Positions 21,831 to 33,465 are shown, counted from the first letter of the stretch. The stretch: 64,000 nucleotides of DNA from Halichondria panicea (GCF_963675165.1 NC_087377.1:8139122-8203121), one strand, 5' to 3'. Program-made: numbers and translations. Notes: generated by a model from the letters alone, not told the origin.

Positions 21831-21850
21831 TCGCTGGACAATGGAGGGGG

Positions 21851-22111
21851 AGACTAGACATTATTGTGTATGATGTGCATGTTAGTTGTGGTTTTGTGGC
21901 TTATCTTGTGTTATGTAATAGTTGTGTGTCAGGTGATTTTTATATGTTATGTAAGAGCTGGATGGGGTAATAGAGAGGCCGCCTCATGGTGTGTTAAGTT
22001 TCTGGTTGAGTTTTGTGATTGTTGTGTTCATTTGTTGTGTGATTGTTAGTGTACTGGCTTGGAGTTAGGCTATTAGTCTATTGTCCTACGGATTGGAAGC
22101 GGTCGGTGACA
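21851..22111 (+). repeat. Right LTR of the decayed Gmr1-like element
   Basis: It begins AGACTAGACATTATTGTG after a purine tract (GGAGGGGG) and ends GGAAGCGGTCGGTGACA. It is longer than the left copy by about 106 bp. Confidence 0.65.
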
Positions 22112-23107
22112 CTTGGAAACAGACACAAGGTCTGGAGATGGCTGAGGACAGTCTTCTCTGACAAAGCTTAGCACCAAGTTGGCAGAACTCGAGGCTAACC
22201 CACACGACACTAGCAAGATTGAAAAGCTAAAGACACTTAAACAAGAATTCAAAAATCACCGACTTTCTATTATCGATCGTATTGATGATAGAATGGTGGC
22301 ATCAGCCGTGCAGCTACACCTTCTACCACGCCAGACAGGTGGGCACGAAGCAGTGGAGTTCGTTTATAAACGAGCTGGATAATGAAGAAGACGATTTAGT
22401 ATACACCCTAGAAGAATACTGAGATCAAAACTAATGATCGACATTAATGTCGAGTTGACTAAATTACAGTACCTGAACAGAAAGGACTGTTTTTATAACT
22501 GTCATGAAACGCTATGCCGAGTGAAAGTTCTGTGACCAAGCTACCATAACGACATTTTACGATGGAAGACTACGCATCTGTACATGAACGAACGACTATC
22601 TTGCAAAGCGGCCTCACCAAGTCCAGTGACTACTACGATGAAGCAAAAAAGTGATCGCCTTCGTCAGATTCATCAGACGCATGTCCGTCGAAGTCCCTTC
22701 TCTCAGAGATGGTACTGGGAAGAAAATCAGCGCACTACATGATATGGTGACTCAAGCCCTCAAGTCGCTAGGACCTCTGAATTAGATGTTTAACATATTC
22801 AAGAACACTCTGACGTCCCGGACTACCTCGACTTTCTCAACCTAAGCGGCAAAAGCTTCGACTGAAAAGAAACGTGCATCAACTCTATGGCGACCAACCC
22901 CTGTGGACAAGAGAAACATCAACTGTACACCTGTTCCAAGTTTCGATCCCTGAAAAGATTCGATCCAAGAATCACTGCCTAACTCCTGGTCATTTTGCAA
23001 CCATTGCAAACAAACCACACCATTCATTGCTCCACACGGACTACTGACGCCACTTCGCTACATGTGTCGATCAGTTAATGATGTGTCAAATCATGGTAGT
23101 CAAAGTA
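22112..23107 (+). pseudogene. BEL/Pao gag remnant, left part of the outermost host element
   Basis: A frame at 22170-22312 reads KLAELEANPHDTSKIEKLK and RLSIIDRIDDRMV. Further on come DYLDFLNLSGKSFD and LYTCSKFRSL in shifted frames. At 23012-23044 is KPHHSLLHTDY, the hallmark of the last zinc knuckle of Pao gag. The expected next domain, a Pao-type protease, appears only at 46.3 kb, beyond the Copia element. Several frame changes show an old copy. Confidence 0.6.
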
Positions 23108-23285
23108 TGTGTTTTAACTTAATTATTGGTTAATTTTTAGTTACCATAGTTTGTGATAGGAATGTTTATTAGTAATTATCTCTGTTGAGTTTCCTGGAGC
23201 AGAGCCTCCCTTAGTAGTGTTTTGTTTTGTACTATAGTTCTTTGTTGTGAAGAGGCCTATACCCTGCATGCATGTTCTGTTTTGT
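23108..23285 (+). repeat. Left LTR of Copia
   Basis: It starts TGTGTTTTAACTTAATTATT and shares TTTCCTGGAGCAGAGCCTCC and CCCTGCATGCATGTT with the copy at 46019. The end is uncertain because a deletion joins the LTR directly to the middle of gag. Confidence 0.75.
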
Positions 23286-23704
23286 ACCACATCAAAACGA
23301 TGAGCGAACTGTTTGCAGCACTCGCAGTGCTTGGAGATCCTGTGAAAGAAGAAGACAGAGTCGTGCATCTGCTCGCTAGCCTACAAGACTCATTCGATAT
23401 GTTGGTGACGGCACTGGAGGCACAGTCAGAGAGCGTGCCTAAATGGGAACTAGTAACCGAGAGACTACTGCACGAAGAATCAAAGTTCCAAGAAAAGGCT
23501 CCAAAACGTACGGATAGCGACGGACGGAAGGCACTCACAGCAAGTAACCTCAAGAGGCCCAAAAGCTTCAAATGTCATTTTTGCGACAAGCCTGGCCACT
23601 TCAAGAAGGACTGCATGAAGTTTCTAGCGACTCAGAGTCAAAAGAAACAAGCAGCCAGCCTAGCTGAGACGTACTCAGATGAAGAAGCTCTGGTGACTAC
23701 CTAA
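23270..23704 (+). pseudogene. Copia gag, N-terminally deleted
   Basis: The frame carries MSELFAALAVLGDPVKEED, VVHLLASLQDSFDMLVTAL and a CCHC zinc knuckle C-x2-C-x4-H-x4-C at 23573-23614 (CHFCDKPGHFKKDC). These are standard animal Copia gag blocks; about the first hundred residues are missing because the LTR is fused upstream. It ends at TAA just before the protease. Confidence 0.75.
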
Positions 23705-25023
23705 TGCTTCAACAACGAAAGGCGCCTGGATTGTTGACTCAGGAGCAACAAGTCATGAATTCTCGTTTACGGAGCTGAAGCTACTGCAAACTCCACAAGT
23801 AGTGACACTAGGCTCTCTTGAAGGAACTGCTGAAGGCATAGTGATACTGGAGACGGATGGACACACAAAGAAGTGCAAGTTGAACAATGTTCTTTTGGTA
23901 CCCAAACTCTCATACAGCGTATCCAAAGTCTCCAGTAAAGGAAAGACAACAAGATTCGACAAGAAGGGGGCTGTGAAATTCTGAACGAGAAGAAGTTGCT
24001 TTCGCCACACGCGTTGGCAATCTCTACCACCTGGAACACTGTGTTCATAAATGTGGCTGGAAAAGACAGCACAGAGAAGCTGTGGCACAGAGTGAACAGA
24101 ACTTGAAACTTGTTGAACAGTTTAACTATGATGCAATCGGTTTTTGCGAGACCTGTGTTAGTGGAAAGCATCATTGTAGCCCATTTGCCAGCAGTACCTC
24201 TCAGAGCCCTGGAACTTGTGCACTCGGACGTGTGTGGGAAAATACAAGAAAAGTCCCTAGGAGGAGCTGAATATTTTCTCACCTTCACTGATGAAAAAAC
24301 AAGATACACGTGGGTGTATATCCTGAAAACTAAGGATCAGGTGTTTAATCACTTTCGCAATTGGAAGCAAACGAACGCTAAAAAACTCTAAGAACTACAC
24401 TTCAAACGAATTTGAAAAATTCTTGAGGAATCCGACACGAAAGAACAATCCCAGAAGGCTCAATAGGACATTGGTTGAGTCAGCAGCAGCTTTTAGATGC
24501 AAATCTCTCCAAACGTTACTGGGCCGAGGCAGTATCAACCGCCTGAAGAATCGTTGCCCTACAAAGGGAGAAAAGCCGAAGGTATGCAACCTTCGAGTGA
24601 TTGGGTGTGATGCATACGCCCATATTCCCAAAGATGAACGGGGTAAGTTTGACATTTCTTGTCGGGTATGGTGAAGAAACCAAAGGGTAGAGACTCTATA
24701 ATGTAAAAACCTTCTACAGTCGAGACGTAAAAGATGGTGAAGAAACCGAAGCTAACGATTTCAAACTGATTGTCAATCTATCAAGTGAATCCGAATCTGA
24801 ATCTGAAACGGAAGATGAACAATCCAACACCGAAAACGCCACCTAGAAGATCTAGCAGAGAGAGAAAGCAGCCTGTTTACTATGGAAGCTACCTCACAAC
24901 TAATGCTAGCCGAGACAAGGCTAAATGGAAGGTAGCCATGGAGACAGAAATGAAGTCTCTGGAAGAAAACGATGTATGGAACCTCGTCAAGCTGTGAAAG
25001 CTAGTTGGCAGCAAATGGGTGTT
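23705..25023 (+). pseudogene. Copia protease, integrase and start of RT
   Basis: The protease block is AWIVDSGATSHEFSF near 23727. The integrase zinc-finger and core pieces are FCETCVSGKHH near 24143 and ELVHSDVCGKIQEKSLGGAE near 24210. They are followed by the later blocks RTLVESAAAFR and KVCNLRVIGCDAYAHIPKDE, with deletions between. The hinge and RT start are PRRSSRERKQP and KWKVAMETEMKSL, ending in VGSKWVF where the Gmr1-like element cuts in. Many frameshifts are present. Confidence 0.75.
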
Positions 25024-25273
25024 TGTGAGGGATCGGGGATTTAGAGTACTTGAGATAACAGTTTTCACAGTCAGTTCGAAGGCACTAAACAAATACAAAA
25101 CTCAAACACTTAAATACTAAGACCTGTTTCTAGAATGTTCTACTCACAAAACACATGATCTAAAATGTTCTAGAATGTTCTACTAACAAAACACATGCTG
25201 TTCTAGAATGTTCACTATAGTACTTGTGGTTTACCACATGATTAGCAATGTCCTGTGAGGCCTTGTCCTCACA
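25024..25273 (-). repeat. 3' LTR of the Gmr1-like element
   Basis: In element orientation it begins TGTGAGGACAAGG and ends TCCCTCACA. It contains three copies of TTCTAGAATGTTC. It lies next to a purine tract (GGACGGAGGAG) at the end of pol. Confidence 0.93.
25128..25213. promoter_or_regulatory. Three heat-shock-element trimers in the 3' LTR
   Basis: TTCTAGAATGTTC (TTC-nn-GAA-nn-TTC) occurs at 25128-25140, 25168-25180 and 25201-25213. The middle one has an extra imperfect unit before it. This spacing is the known binding pattern of trimeric heat-shock factor. Function is inferred. Confidence 0.55.
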
Positions 25274-28106
25274 CTCCTCCGTCCTTCTCCGGCGACAAAG
25301 TTGTCGCGTTTGGATCATGAGCACGTGACAGTCCGTCAGCATTTGCATTAGCCCTTCCCGCTCGATGGCGAACAGTGAATGAATATGACTGCAGTTCTAA
25401 ACTCCATCGTGTTAAACGAGCGTTTGTATCTTTGAGTCGGTTGAGCCACTCGAGGGAACGATGATCTGTTTGAACAGTAAATGGTTTCCCAAGTAGGTAC
25501 ACTTTGAATGCCTGTACTGCTAGCCGAATAGCCAGACACTCTTTCTCCACAGTGGAATAACGCTCCTCTCTAGGCAGTTTGCGGCTGTAGTAGGCAACAG
25601 GGTGCTCTGATCCCTCATCAGATAACTGGCTGAGTACGGCTCCAATAGCACGATCAGATGCATCAGTTTGTACAATAAACAGACGGTCAAAGTCAGGGTT
25701 CTTCAGTATAGGGGATGAACACAACAATCCCTTGAGAGTCTGAAATGCTTCTGAACATTCCGGTGTCCAAATTGTCTTATTGGGTGCATTTTTCCGAGTG
25801 AGATCAGTCAAGGGTGCTGCGATAGTGGTGAAATTAGGGATGAATTTTCTGTAGTAACCTGTGAGTCCGAGAAAAGCTCTAACTTGTTTCTTCGCCTTTG
25901 GTTCGGGAAAGTTCTTTACACTCTGTAGTTTAGATTCTTCTGGTGACACTCTTCCTCCTCCGACAACATGACCCAGATATACACATTTAGTCATTCCCAA
26001 CTGGCATTTTTTTGGTTTGATTGTCAACCCAGCTGAGCGGAGTTTCTCGAATATCATTCGGACATGTCTGAGGTGCTCCTCCCAAGTTGTGCTGTGGATG
26101 ATGAGATCATCAAGGTATGCTGCAGCAAATTCTGGTACATCCCATAATAGGCGATCCATCATTCGTTGGAAGGTGGCTGGGGCTCCATGCAGTCCAAAGG
26201 GCATCACTTTAAACTGAAACAGACCAAAAGGAGTTGTAAATGCTGTCAGGTGACGTGACTTAGTGTCTACAGGTACTTGCCAGTACCCTCTTGATAAGTC
26301 CAGTGTGGTGATGTACCTTGCTCCTCCAAGTCTATCAATGAGGTCCTCGACACGAGGCATCGGGTAGGCATCTGATGGTGAAACGGCATTGAGACGACGA
26401 TAATCAACACACATGCGTAAAGAACCATCTTTCTTTTTCACCAGGACGATTGGTGCTGCCCAATTACTTGATGAGCGCTCGATAATACCTGTCTGTTCCA
26501 TATCTTTGAGCTCAGTAAGTACGGTTTCACGATATGCGTGTGGCAATCGATACGGCGGTAGGCGAATCGGTCTTGCGTCACCCACTTCAATGTGATGCTC
26601 TGCAACAGTAGTCCTTCCAGGTTTGCTGTTTAATACGTCGCTGAATGATTGCAGAGTATGATGTAGTTCTTGAAGCTGAGTTGGGGTAAGGCTGCTGTTT
26701 ATGACTGGTTGTTGTTTTGCTGTTGCATCTCTCCATAAAACGATTTCGTCGCTTGGGTCAACCTCGTCATTGAACATTGCAACATCAGTTGGAGTTTCCC
26801 ATTTCTTGAGCATGTTGACATGAAACACTCTCTTTTGCTTTCGTCGATCGTGCATATCAACTTCGTAGGTGACTTTGCCAACTGGTTTGATGATGGAGTA
26901 AGGACCTTGCCATTCAGCTAACAGTTTGCTGGTTGATGTAGGCAGTAGTACAAGGACTTCATCACCAGACTTAAATTCTCGGTTCCTGGCATGTCGGTCA
27001 TACCAGGTCTTCTGATCCTTCTGCGCTCTTTGGAGATTCTGCTGCACAAGTTCACTCAATTTTGCCAGTTTCTCTTGAATCGATAGGATGTATGAGACAA
27101 CACTTTCGTCAGTTTTAGGGCTCGCTTCCCATGTTTCTCGGAGAATGTCGAGTAGTTCTCGCACGGGCCTTCCATACAAGAGTTCAAATGGAGAGAATCC
27201 TGTAGAAGCTTGTGGAACTTCTCGGTACGCGAATAGTAGGTAGGGTACTAGCCGATCCCAGTCTTTGCCTTCTTCTTTAGCCGTTTTCCTTAACATAGCT
27301 TTGAGAGTTTGGTTGAATCTTTCGACAAGTCCATCTGTTTGAGGATGATACGGACTGGTACGAATTGGCTTGATATGTAGAAGCCGGTATACTTCAGCTA
27401 ACAGTTTGGATGTGAAGTTCGAACCCTGATCTGTCAGAATTTCTTCTGGTATGCCCACTCTCGAAAAGAACTTAACCAGCTCCTCGGCAATAGTCTCTGC
27501 ATCGATCGCTCGGAGGGGAATCGCTTCGGGGTATCTAGTAGCATAGTCACAGATGACAAGGATATACTTATTCCCGCTTCGACTTCGTGGTAGTGGTCCC
27601 ACTATATCCATGGCCATGCGTTGGAAGGGTGCTTCCATCACCGGTAGAGGTATAAGTGGGGCTCGATGCACACGTTTCTGAGAGGCCTTCTGGCATTCCG
27701 GGCACCTCTTGCAGTGGTCAGCAACATCCTTGTACACGTCTGGCCAGTAGAATCGCTGAAGGATACGCTGGGCTGTTTTCCATTTTCCCAGGTGGCCTGC
27801 AAGGGGTATATTGTGTGCAAGATTCAACACCTCTTGACGACATTGACTCGGTAAAACTAATTGTTCCAGTGTATCAGATTCTTCTTTGCTTCCAGGGGGG
27901 ATGTATTTGCGATACAATATTCCATCTCGTTCGAAAAATTTGTTCCCCGCCAAACCAGATTCACCACTTGCTATCTTTCGAACAGTCTCAAGGGTAGGGT
28001 CGGCACCCTGTAGTTTCTGTAAGTCAGCTGCAGTAATTTCGAGAGAATGAGTGTCTGCTTGACGAGCGTGTTCCAGCCTTTGCTGTCGTTTTTGACTTCT
28101 GGTTTT
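25269..28106 (-). CDS. pol: Pol of the Gmr1-like element: integrase, RT, RNase H
   Basis: The frame is open from just after a TAA at 28107-28109 to 25269, about 945 codons; the first methionine gives 894 residues, used for numbering here. Integrase zinc finger: H47, H54, C84, C87. Integrase core: D116, D175, E211. GPY module: WQGPY at 348-352 and VTYEVDM at 361-367. RT: VDYRRLN at 516-522, LDLSRGYWQV at 551-560, catalytic YLDD at 613-616. RNase H: D764, E805, D830, ending ADGLSR near 877. All catalytic residues expected are present and no internal stop occurs, so it may be functional. It lies in the +1 frame relative to gag-PR with an 83-base overlap; whether by programmed shift or an indel in the A-rich overlap cannot be told. 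Confidence 0.93.
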   Translation of the reverse strand, partial: KTRSQKRQQRLEHARQADTHSLEITAADLQKLQGADPTLETVRKIASGESGLAGNKFFERDGILYRKYIPPGSKEESDTLEQLVLPSQCRQEVLNLAHNIPLAGHLGKWKTAQRILQRFYWPDVYKDVADHCKRCPECQKASQKRVHRAPLIPLPVMEAPFQRMAMDIVGPLPRSRSGNKYILVICDYATRYPEAIPLRAIDAETIAEELVKFFSRVGIPEEILTDQGSNFTSKLLAEVYRLLHIKPIRTSPYHPQTDGLVERFNQTLKAMLRKTAKEEGKDWDRLVPYLLFAYREVPQASTGFSPFELLYGRPVRELLDILRETWEASPKTDESVVSYILSIQEKLAKLSELVQQNLQRAQKDQKTWYDRHARNREFKSGDEVLVLLPTSTSKLLAEWQGPYSIIKPVGKVTYEVDMHDRRKQKRVFHVNMLKKWETPTDVAMFNDEVDPSDEIVLWRDATAKQQPVINSSLTPTQLQELHHTLQSFSDVLNSKPGRTTVAEHHIEVGDARPIRLPPYRLPHAYRETVLTELKDMEQTGIIERSSSNWAAPIVLVKKKDGSLRMCVDYRRLNAVSPSDAYPMPRVEDLIDRLGGARYITTLDLSRGYWQVPVDTKSRHLTAFTTPFGLFQFKVMPFGLHGAPATFQRMMDRLLWDVPEFAAAYLDDLIIHSTTWEEHLRHVRMIFEKLRSAGLTIKPKKCQLGMTKCVYLGHVVGGGRVSPEESKLQSVKNFPEPKAKKQVRAFLGLTGYYRKFIPNFTTIAAPLTDLTRKNAPNKTIWTPECSEAFQTLKGLLCSSPILKNPDFDRLFIVQTDASDRAIGAVLSQLSDEGSEHPVAYYSRKLPREERYSTVEKECLAIRLAVQAFKVYLLGKPFTVQTDHRSLEWLNRLKDTNARLTRWSLELQSYSFTVRHRAGRANANADGLSRAHDPNATTLSPEKDGGV

Positions 28107-29335
28107 TTATTTCTTTGGCCCTTCCTGGGATAAAGAGGGATTCGTCAAGGCTATCAAAGGGTTCGCACTGGGGCTCTGTCTGCACCATTTGCTCCTCAAG
28201 GGGTTTAGCTACTGCCCCTGATTCCTTTTCTTTTTCTTGGAGTTTTTGTTCAGTCTCTTGCTGTCGCTTCTCCTGGGCCCGAGTAGTGACGAGGAAGGCG
28301 TCCTCTTCATTTTGGTCTGTAGTGCCATTAATGAGAGATAATAGTCCGGGGATATCTCGGCCAAGTAAGACTGGTACCGGGAGAGTGTTGGAGATTCCAG
28401 CTCGCACCAGAAATTCTTTTGACCCTGTGGATACTTTGATATCTGCAAGGGGGTAAGTGACAGCATCACCATGAGCACATCTAATTGTAACTTCACCCTC
28501 CATCCTAATAGAGGGTGGCAGGAGGTCGGACCGGACCAGCGTCCTGGTAGCTCCAGTGTCCAAAATCAAATTTGAAACGGGCTTTCCTTCCACGAGACCT
28601 CGTCGGATGATCCTTTCGTTGGGGTTGAAGGACGTCAAAGTAGCGTTTCGTTCATCACAAAACAGATTTGGGTTGCTAGGGCACTTGTTAGCGAAGTGTC
28701 CCTTCTTTTGGCAGTTGAAACAGGTTGGTTCTCGTCTTGGTACAAAGGTATTCTCCTGTCTTGGCTTGGGGCAGTCTCGGGCCCAGTGACCTAGTAGTCC
28801 ACATCTAGGGCAATTTCCTGGGGGTGTCTTTTCGCTCTTAGTAAATTTACGCTCCATGGTGCGGTGAGCCTGGATGTAGTCCTCAGCAAACTGAGCTGCT
28901 TCCCCACTGGTCTCTGGCTTTCGTTCACTTACATGGAGGCGTACATCCTCGGGAAGACCTTCTAAAAATTGTTCTCTGACCATGAGGTCGATCACTTGGG
29001 CGATGTCAGTACAGTCTCTTGTCCATCTGGTTGCTAAGTCTGTGAGTCGGGTGACCAACTCTTTAGGCGATTCTCCAGTGTTCATCTTCTGTGATCTGAA
29101 TTGTTGCCGGTATGTTTCCTCATTGATATCGTATCTCCGCAGTATCGCGTTCTTCAACTGGTCATAGTCATTGGCTGTATCAGCCGCCATAGCTACATAA
29201 GCCTGCTGTGCCTTGCCAGTTAATTGAGGTGCAAGTAGGCATGTCCATCTTGACTTGTCCACTTCGTATGCTCCCATGCTACGTTCGAAGGTGATGAGAA
29301 AAGCCTCGATATCATCTGCATCTAAGAGACGACTC
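28024..29335 (-). CDS. gag: Gag-protease of the Gmr1-like element, C-terminal part
   Basis: The frame continues the gag begun at 34251, before the Mag-like insertion. Capsid-like blocks are EAFLITFERSMGAYEVDK, WTCLLAPQLTGKAQQAY and LKNAILRRYD. Two zinc knuckles follow (CPRCGLLGHWARDC and CFNCQKKGHFANKC), then a retropepsin domain with LILDTGATRTLV and later VLLGRDI. The tail overlaps pol. Removing the passenger with one target copy (4428 bases, a multiple of three) leaves the frame intact across the junction, so gag was uninterrupted before that insertion. Confidence 0.88.
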
Positions 29336-29454
29336 TGTCACGATATTTAGCATTACATCATCTTTTGTACTCAGTGACCTCGCCTCGTGTTGATATACAT
29401 TGGCTAAAGTGAAACTGACTAGCTAGTTGCAGTAAACTATATATGCTCGTTACA
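29336..29454 (+). repeat. 5' LTR of Mag-like element 1
   Basis: It runs from TGTCACGATATTTAGC to ATGCTCGTTACA, with TG...CA ends, identical to the 3' copy by eye. Confidence 0.95.
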
Positions 29455-29471
29455 TGGTGGCAGCGGCGGGA
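29455..29471 (+). promoter_or_regulatory. Primer-binding site (tRNA-Leu type)
   Basis: TGGTGGCAGCGGCGGGA directly follows the LTR. It is complementary, with one mismatch, to the 3' end of eukaryotic tRNA-Leu of the CCCACCGCTGCCA-CCA kind. Confidence 0.65.
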
Positions 29472-29485
29472 TCAACTACAAAGAA

Positions 29486-30610
29486 ATGGCAACAGGTGGT
29501 TATATATTACCACCTCCACAAACTCTGGAAATACATGACACCCAAGCAGCAGAAAAATGGAAAAAATTCAAACGAGCATGGACTAACTATGCACTAGCAA
29601 CGGAGCTAAACACCAAATCAGAGGCAGTTCAGGTGGCAACTCTACTCACTGTAATTGGAGAAGAAGCTCGCGAAGTATTCTCCACGTTCACAGACTGGGT
29701 AGATGATGACGAGGCCAAGATACTACCAGTGCTGGCCAAATTTGAACAGTATTGTCAGCCCCGGAAAAACACTCCTTTTGAGAGGTATAGATTCAACCGT
29801 CGGTCCCAAGAACAAGGTGAATCATATGATCAGTACAGAACAGCCCTGAGAAAGCTAGGAGAAAGCTGTGAGTTCCAGACTATCACTCCAGACGAGATAC
29901 TAAGAGACAGATTGGTCTTCGGGATCCGAGATCCAAAAGTACGAGAGCGATTATTGCGAGAGTCTAACCTAACGTTGGGGAAAACCGATGAAATATGCCG
30001 TGCCGCAGAGAGCATGATGATGCAGATGAAAGAAGTGGACGGAAACTCAGGAGCCACTATATGTGCAGTCAAGTCAGAAGTCGAACGAACGAACCAAGAG
30101 GGCCGCAGTGGCCGAGAATGTTGGAATTGCGGTAGAAAACATGAATTCAACAAGAAAGAACTATGTCCAGCCTATGGTAAAACGTGCAATAAGTGCCGTA
30201 AACCAAACCACTTTGCAGTGAAATGCAGAAGTAGGCAAACTCTGAAGGAAGTCAAAACATTAGACGAGCAAGAGGAAATCTTGCAAACAGGAGTGCCAGG
30301 AACAGGCATAGATGACTCTCAGTTGGTCACACTCAAACTAGAGAGCGGAAACTGCTTACGCTTCCAGGTGGATACGGGAGCGCAGTGCAATGTAGTCCCG
30401 TTAGACTTATACAAGAAAGCAACAAAAGACCACAACCTAAGAAATGTCAAATCCACCAGTCAGAAGATCATTGCGTATGGAGGTACTCAAATTCCCGTGT
30501 ACGGTATTGCTACCATCGAAGTCTCACGTGGAAGTTCCAAGTACAAGCTAGCCTGCAAACTAGTCAATAAGACGAATTACCCGACCATTACTAGGAAGGA
30601 AAGCTTGTGT
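29486..30610 (+). CDS. gag: Gag-protease of Mag-like element 1
   Basis: It starts MATGGYILPPPQTLE, 32 bases after the LTR. Capsid-type blocks include KKFKRAWTNYALATEL and RYRFNRRSQEQGESYDQY. Zinc knuckles are CWNCGRKHEFNKKELC (diverged) and CNKCRKPNHFAVKC. The retropepsin block is FQVDTGAQCNVVPLDLY. The frame is left shortly before RT by two small indels near 30590 and 30630, so protease and RT are no longer fused as expected for this group. Confidence 0.85.
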
Positions 30611-30618
30611 GGGCATGA

Positions 30619-33465
30619 AAATTGTCGCATAATTATTTGGACAACGATGGCCTCAACAAACCAGTTACAGGAGATGCCACGGTGTTCTCAGTAAACGAGA
30701 AAGGCAGCCCTTTGGACCAAGACACTATCCTAAAAAAACACCCCAAAAGTTTTGGTGAAGGAGTGGGGTTAGTAGCAGGAGAGTACCACATCCGGCTCGA
30801 TAAAACGATGGACCCTGTGCAACACCCTTCCAGAAGAGTTCCAGTTGCATTGAGAGGTCGCTTACAAGAGACACTCGACGTCCTAGTCCAGCAAGACATA
30901 ATAGCCCCTGTGACAGAGCCCACTCCCTGGATCAGCTCGTTGGTGGTTCGGACCATGAAAGATGGAAAGCTACGTTTGTGTTTGGATCCAAAGGAACTAA
31001 ACAATGCTATTCAGCGGGAGCACTACCCGTTACCCACCATTGAAGAGATTGCAACTCGTCTCCATGGGGCAAAGTTCTTCACGGTTTTGGATGCAAGAAA
31101 CGGGTTTTGGCATGTGGCATTGGACATGCCATCGTCTCTACTCACCACGTTCAACACTCCATTTGGGAGATATCGGTGGAAACGAATGCCATTTGGGATT
31201 TGTTCGGCCCCAGAAGTTTTCCAGCGGAAAATGCACGAGATAATTGAGGGGCTGGAGGGAGTGGAAGTTGTGGCTGATGATTTCGTCGTAGTGGGTTACG
31301 GGGACACGACTGAAGCCGCCATCCTAGATCATGACAAACATCTAGAAGCTTTTTTGAATCGATGCGAAGAGCGAAACTTGAAACTGAACGACAAAAAGAT
31401 CAAGTTGAGGCTAACAGAAGTACCTTTTATTGGTCATGTGGCCACGGCTGACGGGTTGTGTGTGGATCCCCACAAAGTGAAGGCCATCCAAGAAATGCCT
31501 CCTCCTTCTGACGTTGCCGGAGTGCAGCGTCTATTAGGACTTGCACAGTATTTGGGCAAGTTCCTGCCTCACTTGTCAGACATCACAAAACAATTGAGAG
31601 ATTTGACCAGGAAAGACAGCGAATGGACGTGGGATCAGGCACAACGAAATGCTTTAGAGTCATTGAAGAAAGCCGTATCCAGTGCACCAGTCTTGCGGTA
31701 CTACAATCTGGAAGATGAAGTGACACTACAATGTGATGCCTCACAATCTGGCCTTGGAGCTGCCCTACTTCAAGATGGTCAGCCGGTAGCATATGCATCA
31801 AGAGCACTTACCGAAACAGAGACCAGGTATGCTCAAATAGAAAAAGGATTGCTAGCAATTGTATTTGCTTGCGATCATTTCGAGGCGTACATCTACGGTC
31901 GAGAACAAGTTAATATCGAAACAGACCATCAGCCATTGGTATCGATCATTACCAAGCCGTTAAACAAAGCACCAGATAGGCTTCAACGAATGTTACTTCG
32001 GTTACAAAAATATAGCCTCCGGTTGAAGTATAAGAAAGGCCCGGAGATGTATTTGGCGGACACACTGAGCAGAGCATACCTACCAGAAGTCAATGTGTGC
32101 GAGTTCATCCAGAAACTAGAGGAAGTGGATCACACATCCACATTGGCCATTCCTGCTGACAGAATAGAACGTTTGAAGCAAGCATCGTCGGAGGATCCCG
32201 TTTTGGACGTGTTGCGACTCACCATTTTAAAAGGTTGGCCCGAAACGAAATCGGAGGTACCAGAGAGCATACATGCATATTATGACATTCGTGACAAATT
32301 GACAGTGCAAGACTCGTTGATCTTCAAAGGACAACGATTAGTGATCCCAGTGGCGTTACGGAAGGAGATGATTGAATTGGTCCACACTACTCATATTGGA
32401 GTGGAGGGATGCCTCAGACGGGCAAGAGAAACAATGTATTGGCCACGAATGTCGACGGAGCTCAAAGAATACATATCGAAGTGTGATGTGTGTGCAAGTC
32501 ACCGAGTCATGCAAGGCAAAGAACCTCTCCAGCAGCACAGATTTGCAGCCTGACCATGGTCAAAAGTGGGAGCCGACTTATGTGAGCTAAAAGGACGTAC
32601 ATTACTTGTGGTGAGTGATTACTTTAGTAATTACGTTGAAGTCGAGAATGTTAGCAAACCCAATACAAATGGGGTGACCAAGCCGTTGAAGGCCATGTTT
32701 GCAAGGTGGGGTGTGCCTGAAGAGTTGGTGTCAGACAACGGCCCACAATTCAGCTCAACAGAGTTCGCAGAATTTTCAAGGAAATGGGGTTTCGAACACA
32801 CCACATCATCCCCACACTACCCACAATCGAATGGGAAAGCGGAAAATGCGGTCAAGACTGTAAAACGGTTATTTACCAAGGCCAGAGAAGCTGGCCAATC
32901 CGAATTCCAGGCTCTACTAGACTGGCGTAACACACCCACAGAAGGAATAGGCACCAGCCCAGCGCAACGGTTCCTTGGTCGCCGATGCAAAACACTCCTT
33001 CCCACAACCAGAGCACTATTACAACCTCAGTACTCAACAGAGGAGGACACGCAAGCAATAAACCAGCAGAAAAAACGTCAGGAACTCTATTACAATCGTC
33101 AAACCAAACCACTAACACCTTTGACCTCGGGAGACACAGTGAGATTGCGCTTACCTGGAGAGAAAACTTGGAGTGCTGGTGTCTGCACAGGACTAGTTGG
33201 CCCCAGAAGCTATAAAGTCCAAGTAGGTGGTCACGAGTACAGACGAAACCGCCGTCAAGTGATTCAAACTGAGGAACCTCGAGAGATTGAGCTCCCAGAA
33301 GCTATAGTCCAAGAAGAGCAGCCAAGTAGTGAACAGGGACCTGCCCCGAACGATACCACAAGGAATGTGTCCCCTCAATTAGAAACTAACATACCCAAAC
33401 CTGTACGCAGGTCTGGACGAAATCGGAAATCTCCAGATTGGTTCATGAACTATGTCCCAGCATAG
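30619..33465 (+). pseudogene. pol: Pol of Mag-like element 1 with one nonsense codon
   Basis: Blocks in order: LCLDPKELNNAI, FFTVLDARNGFWHV, RT catalytic VVADDFVVVG, RNase H LQCDASQSGLGAALL with ETDHQPL, integrase zinc finger H-x3-H with CDVCASH, then the integrase core with D (GADLCEL), D (SDNGPQFSS) and E (GKAENAVKTVK). A single in-frame TGA at 32551-32553 lies between the zinc finger and the core. Everything on both sides is in the same frame to 33465. Confidence 0.85.

Larger units (their letters stand above)
19255..22111 (+). mobile_element. Decayed Gmr1-like Gypsy element (PR-IN-...-RH order), plus strand
   Basis: Two LTR-like copies flank remains of gag, protease, integrase and RNase H in that order. 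The proteins are close to those of the much better preserved element at 25024-34557, including the same unusual placement of integrase before the RNase H. Most of RT is deleted. A tRNA-Leu-type primer site follows the left LTR. Multiple frameshifts and deletions mark it as an old copy. Confidence 0.65.
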
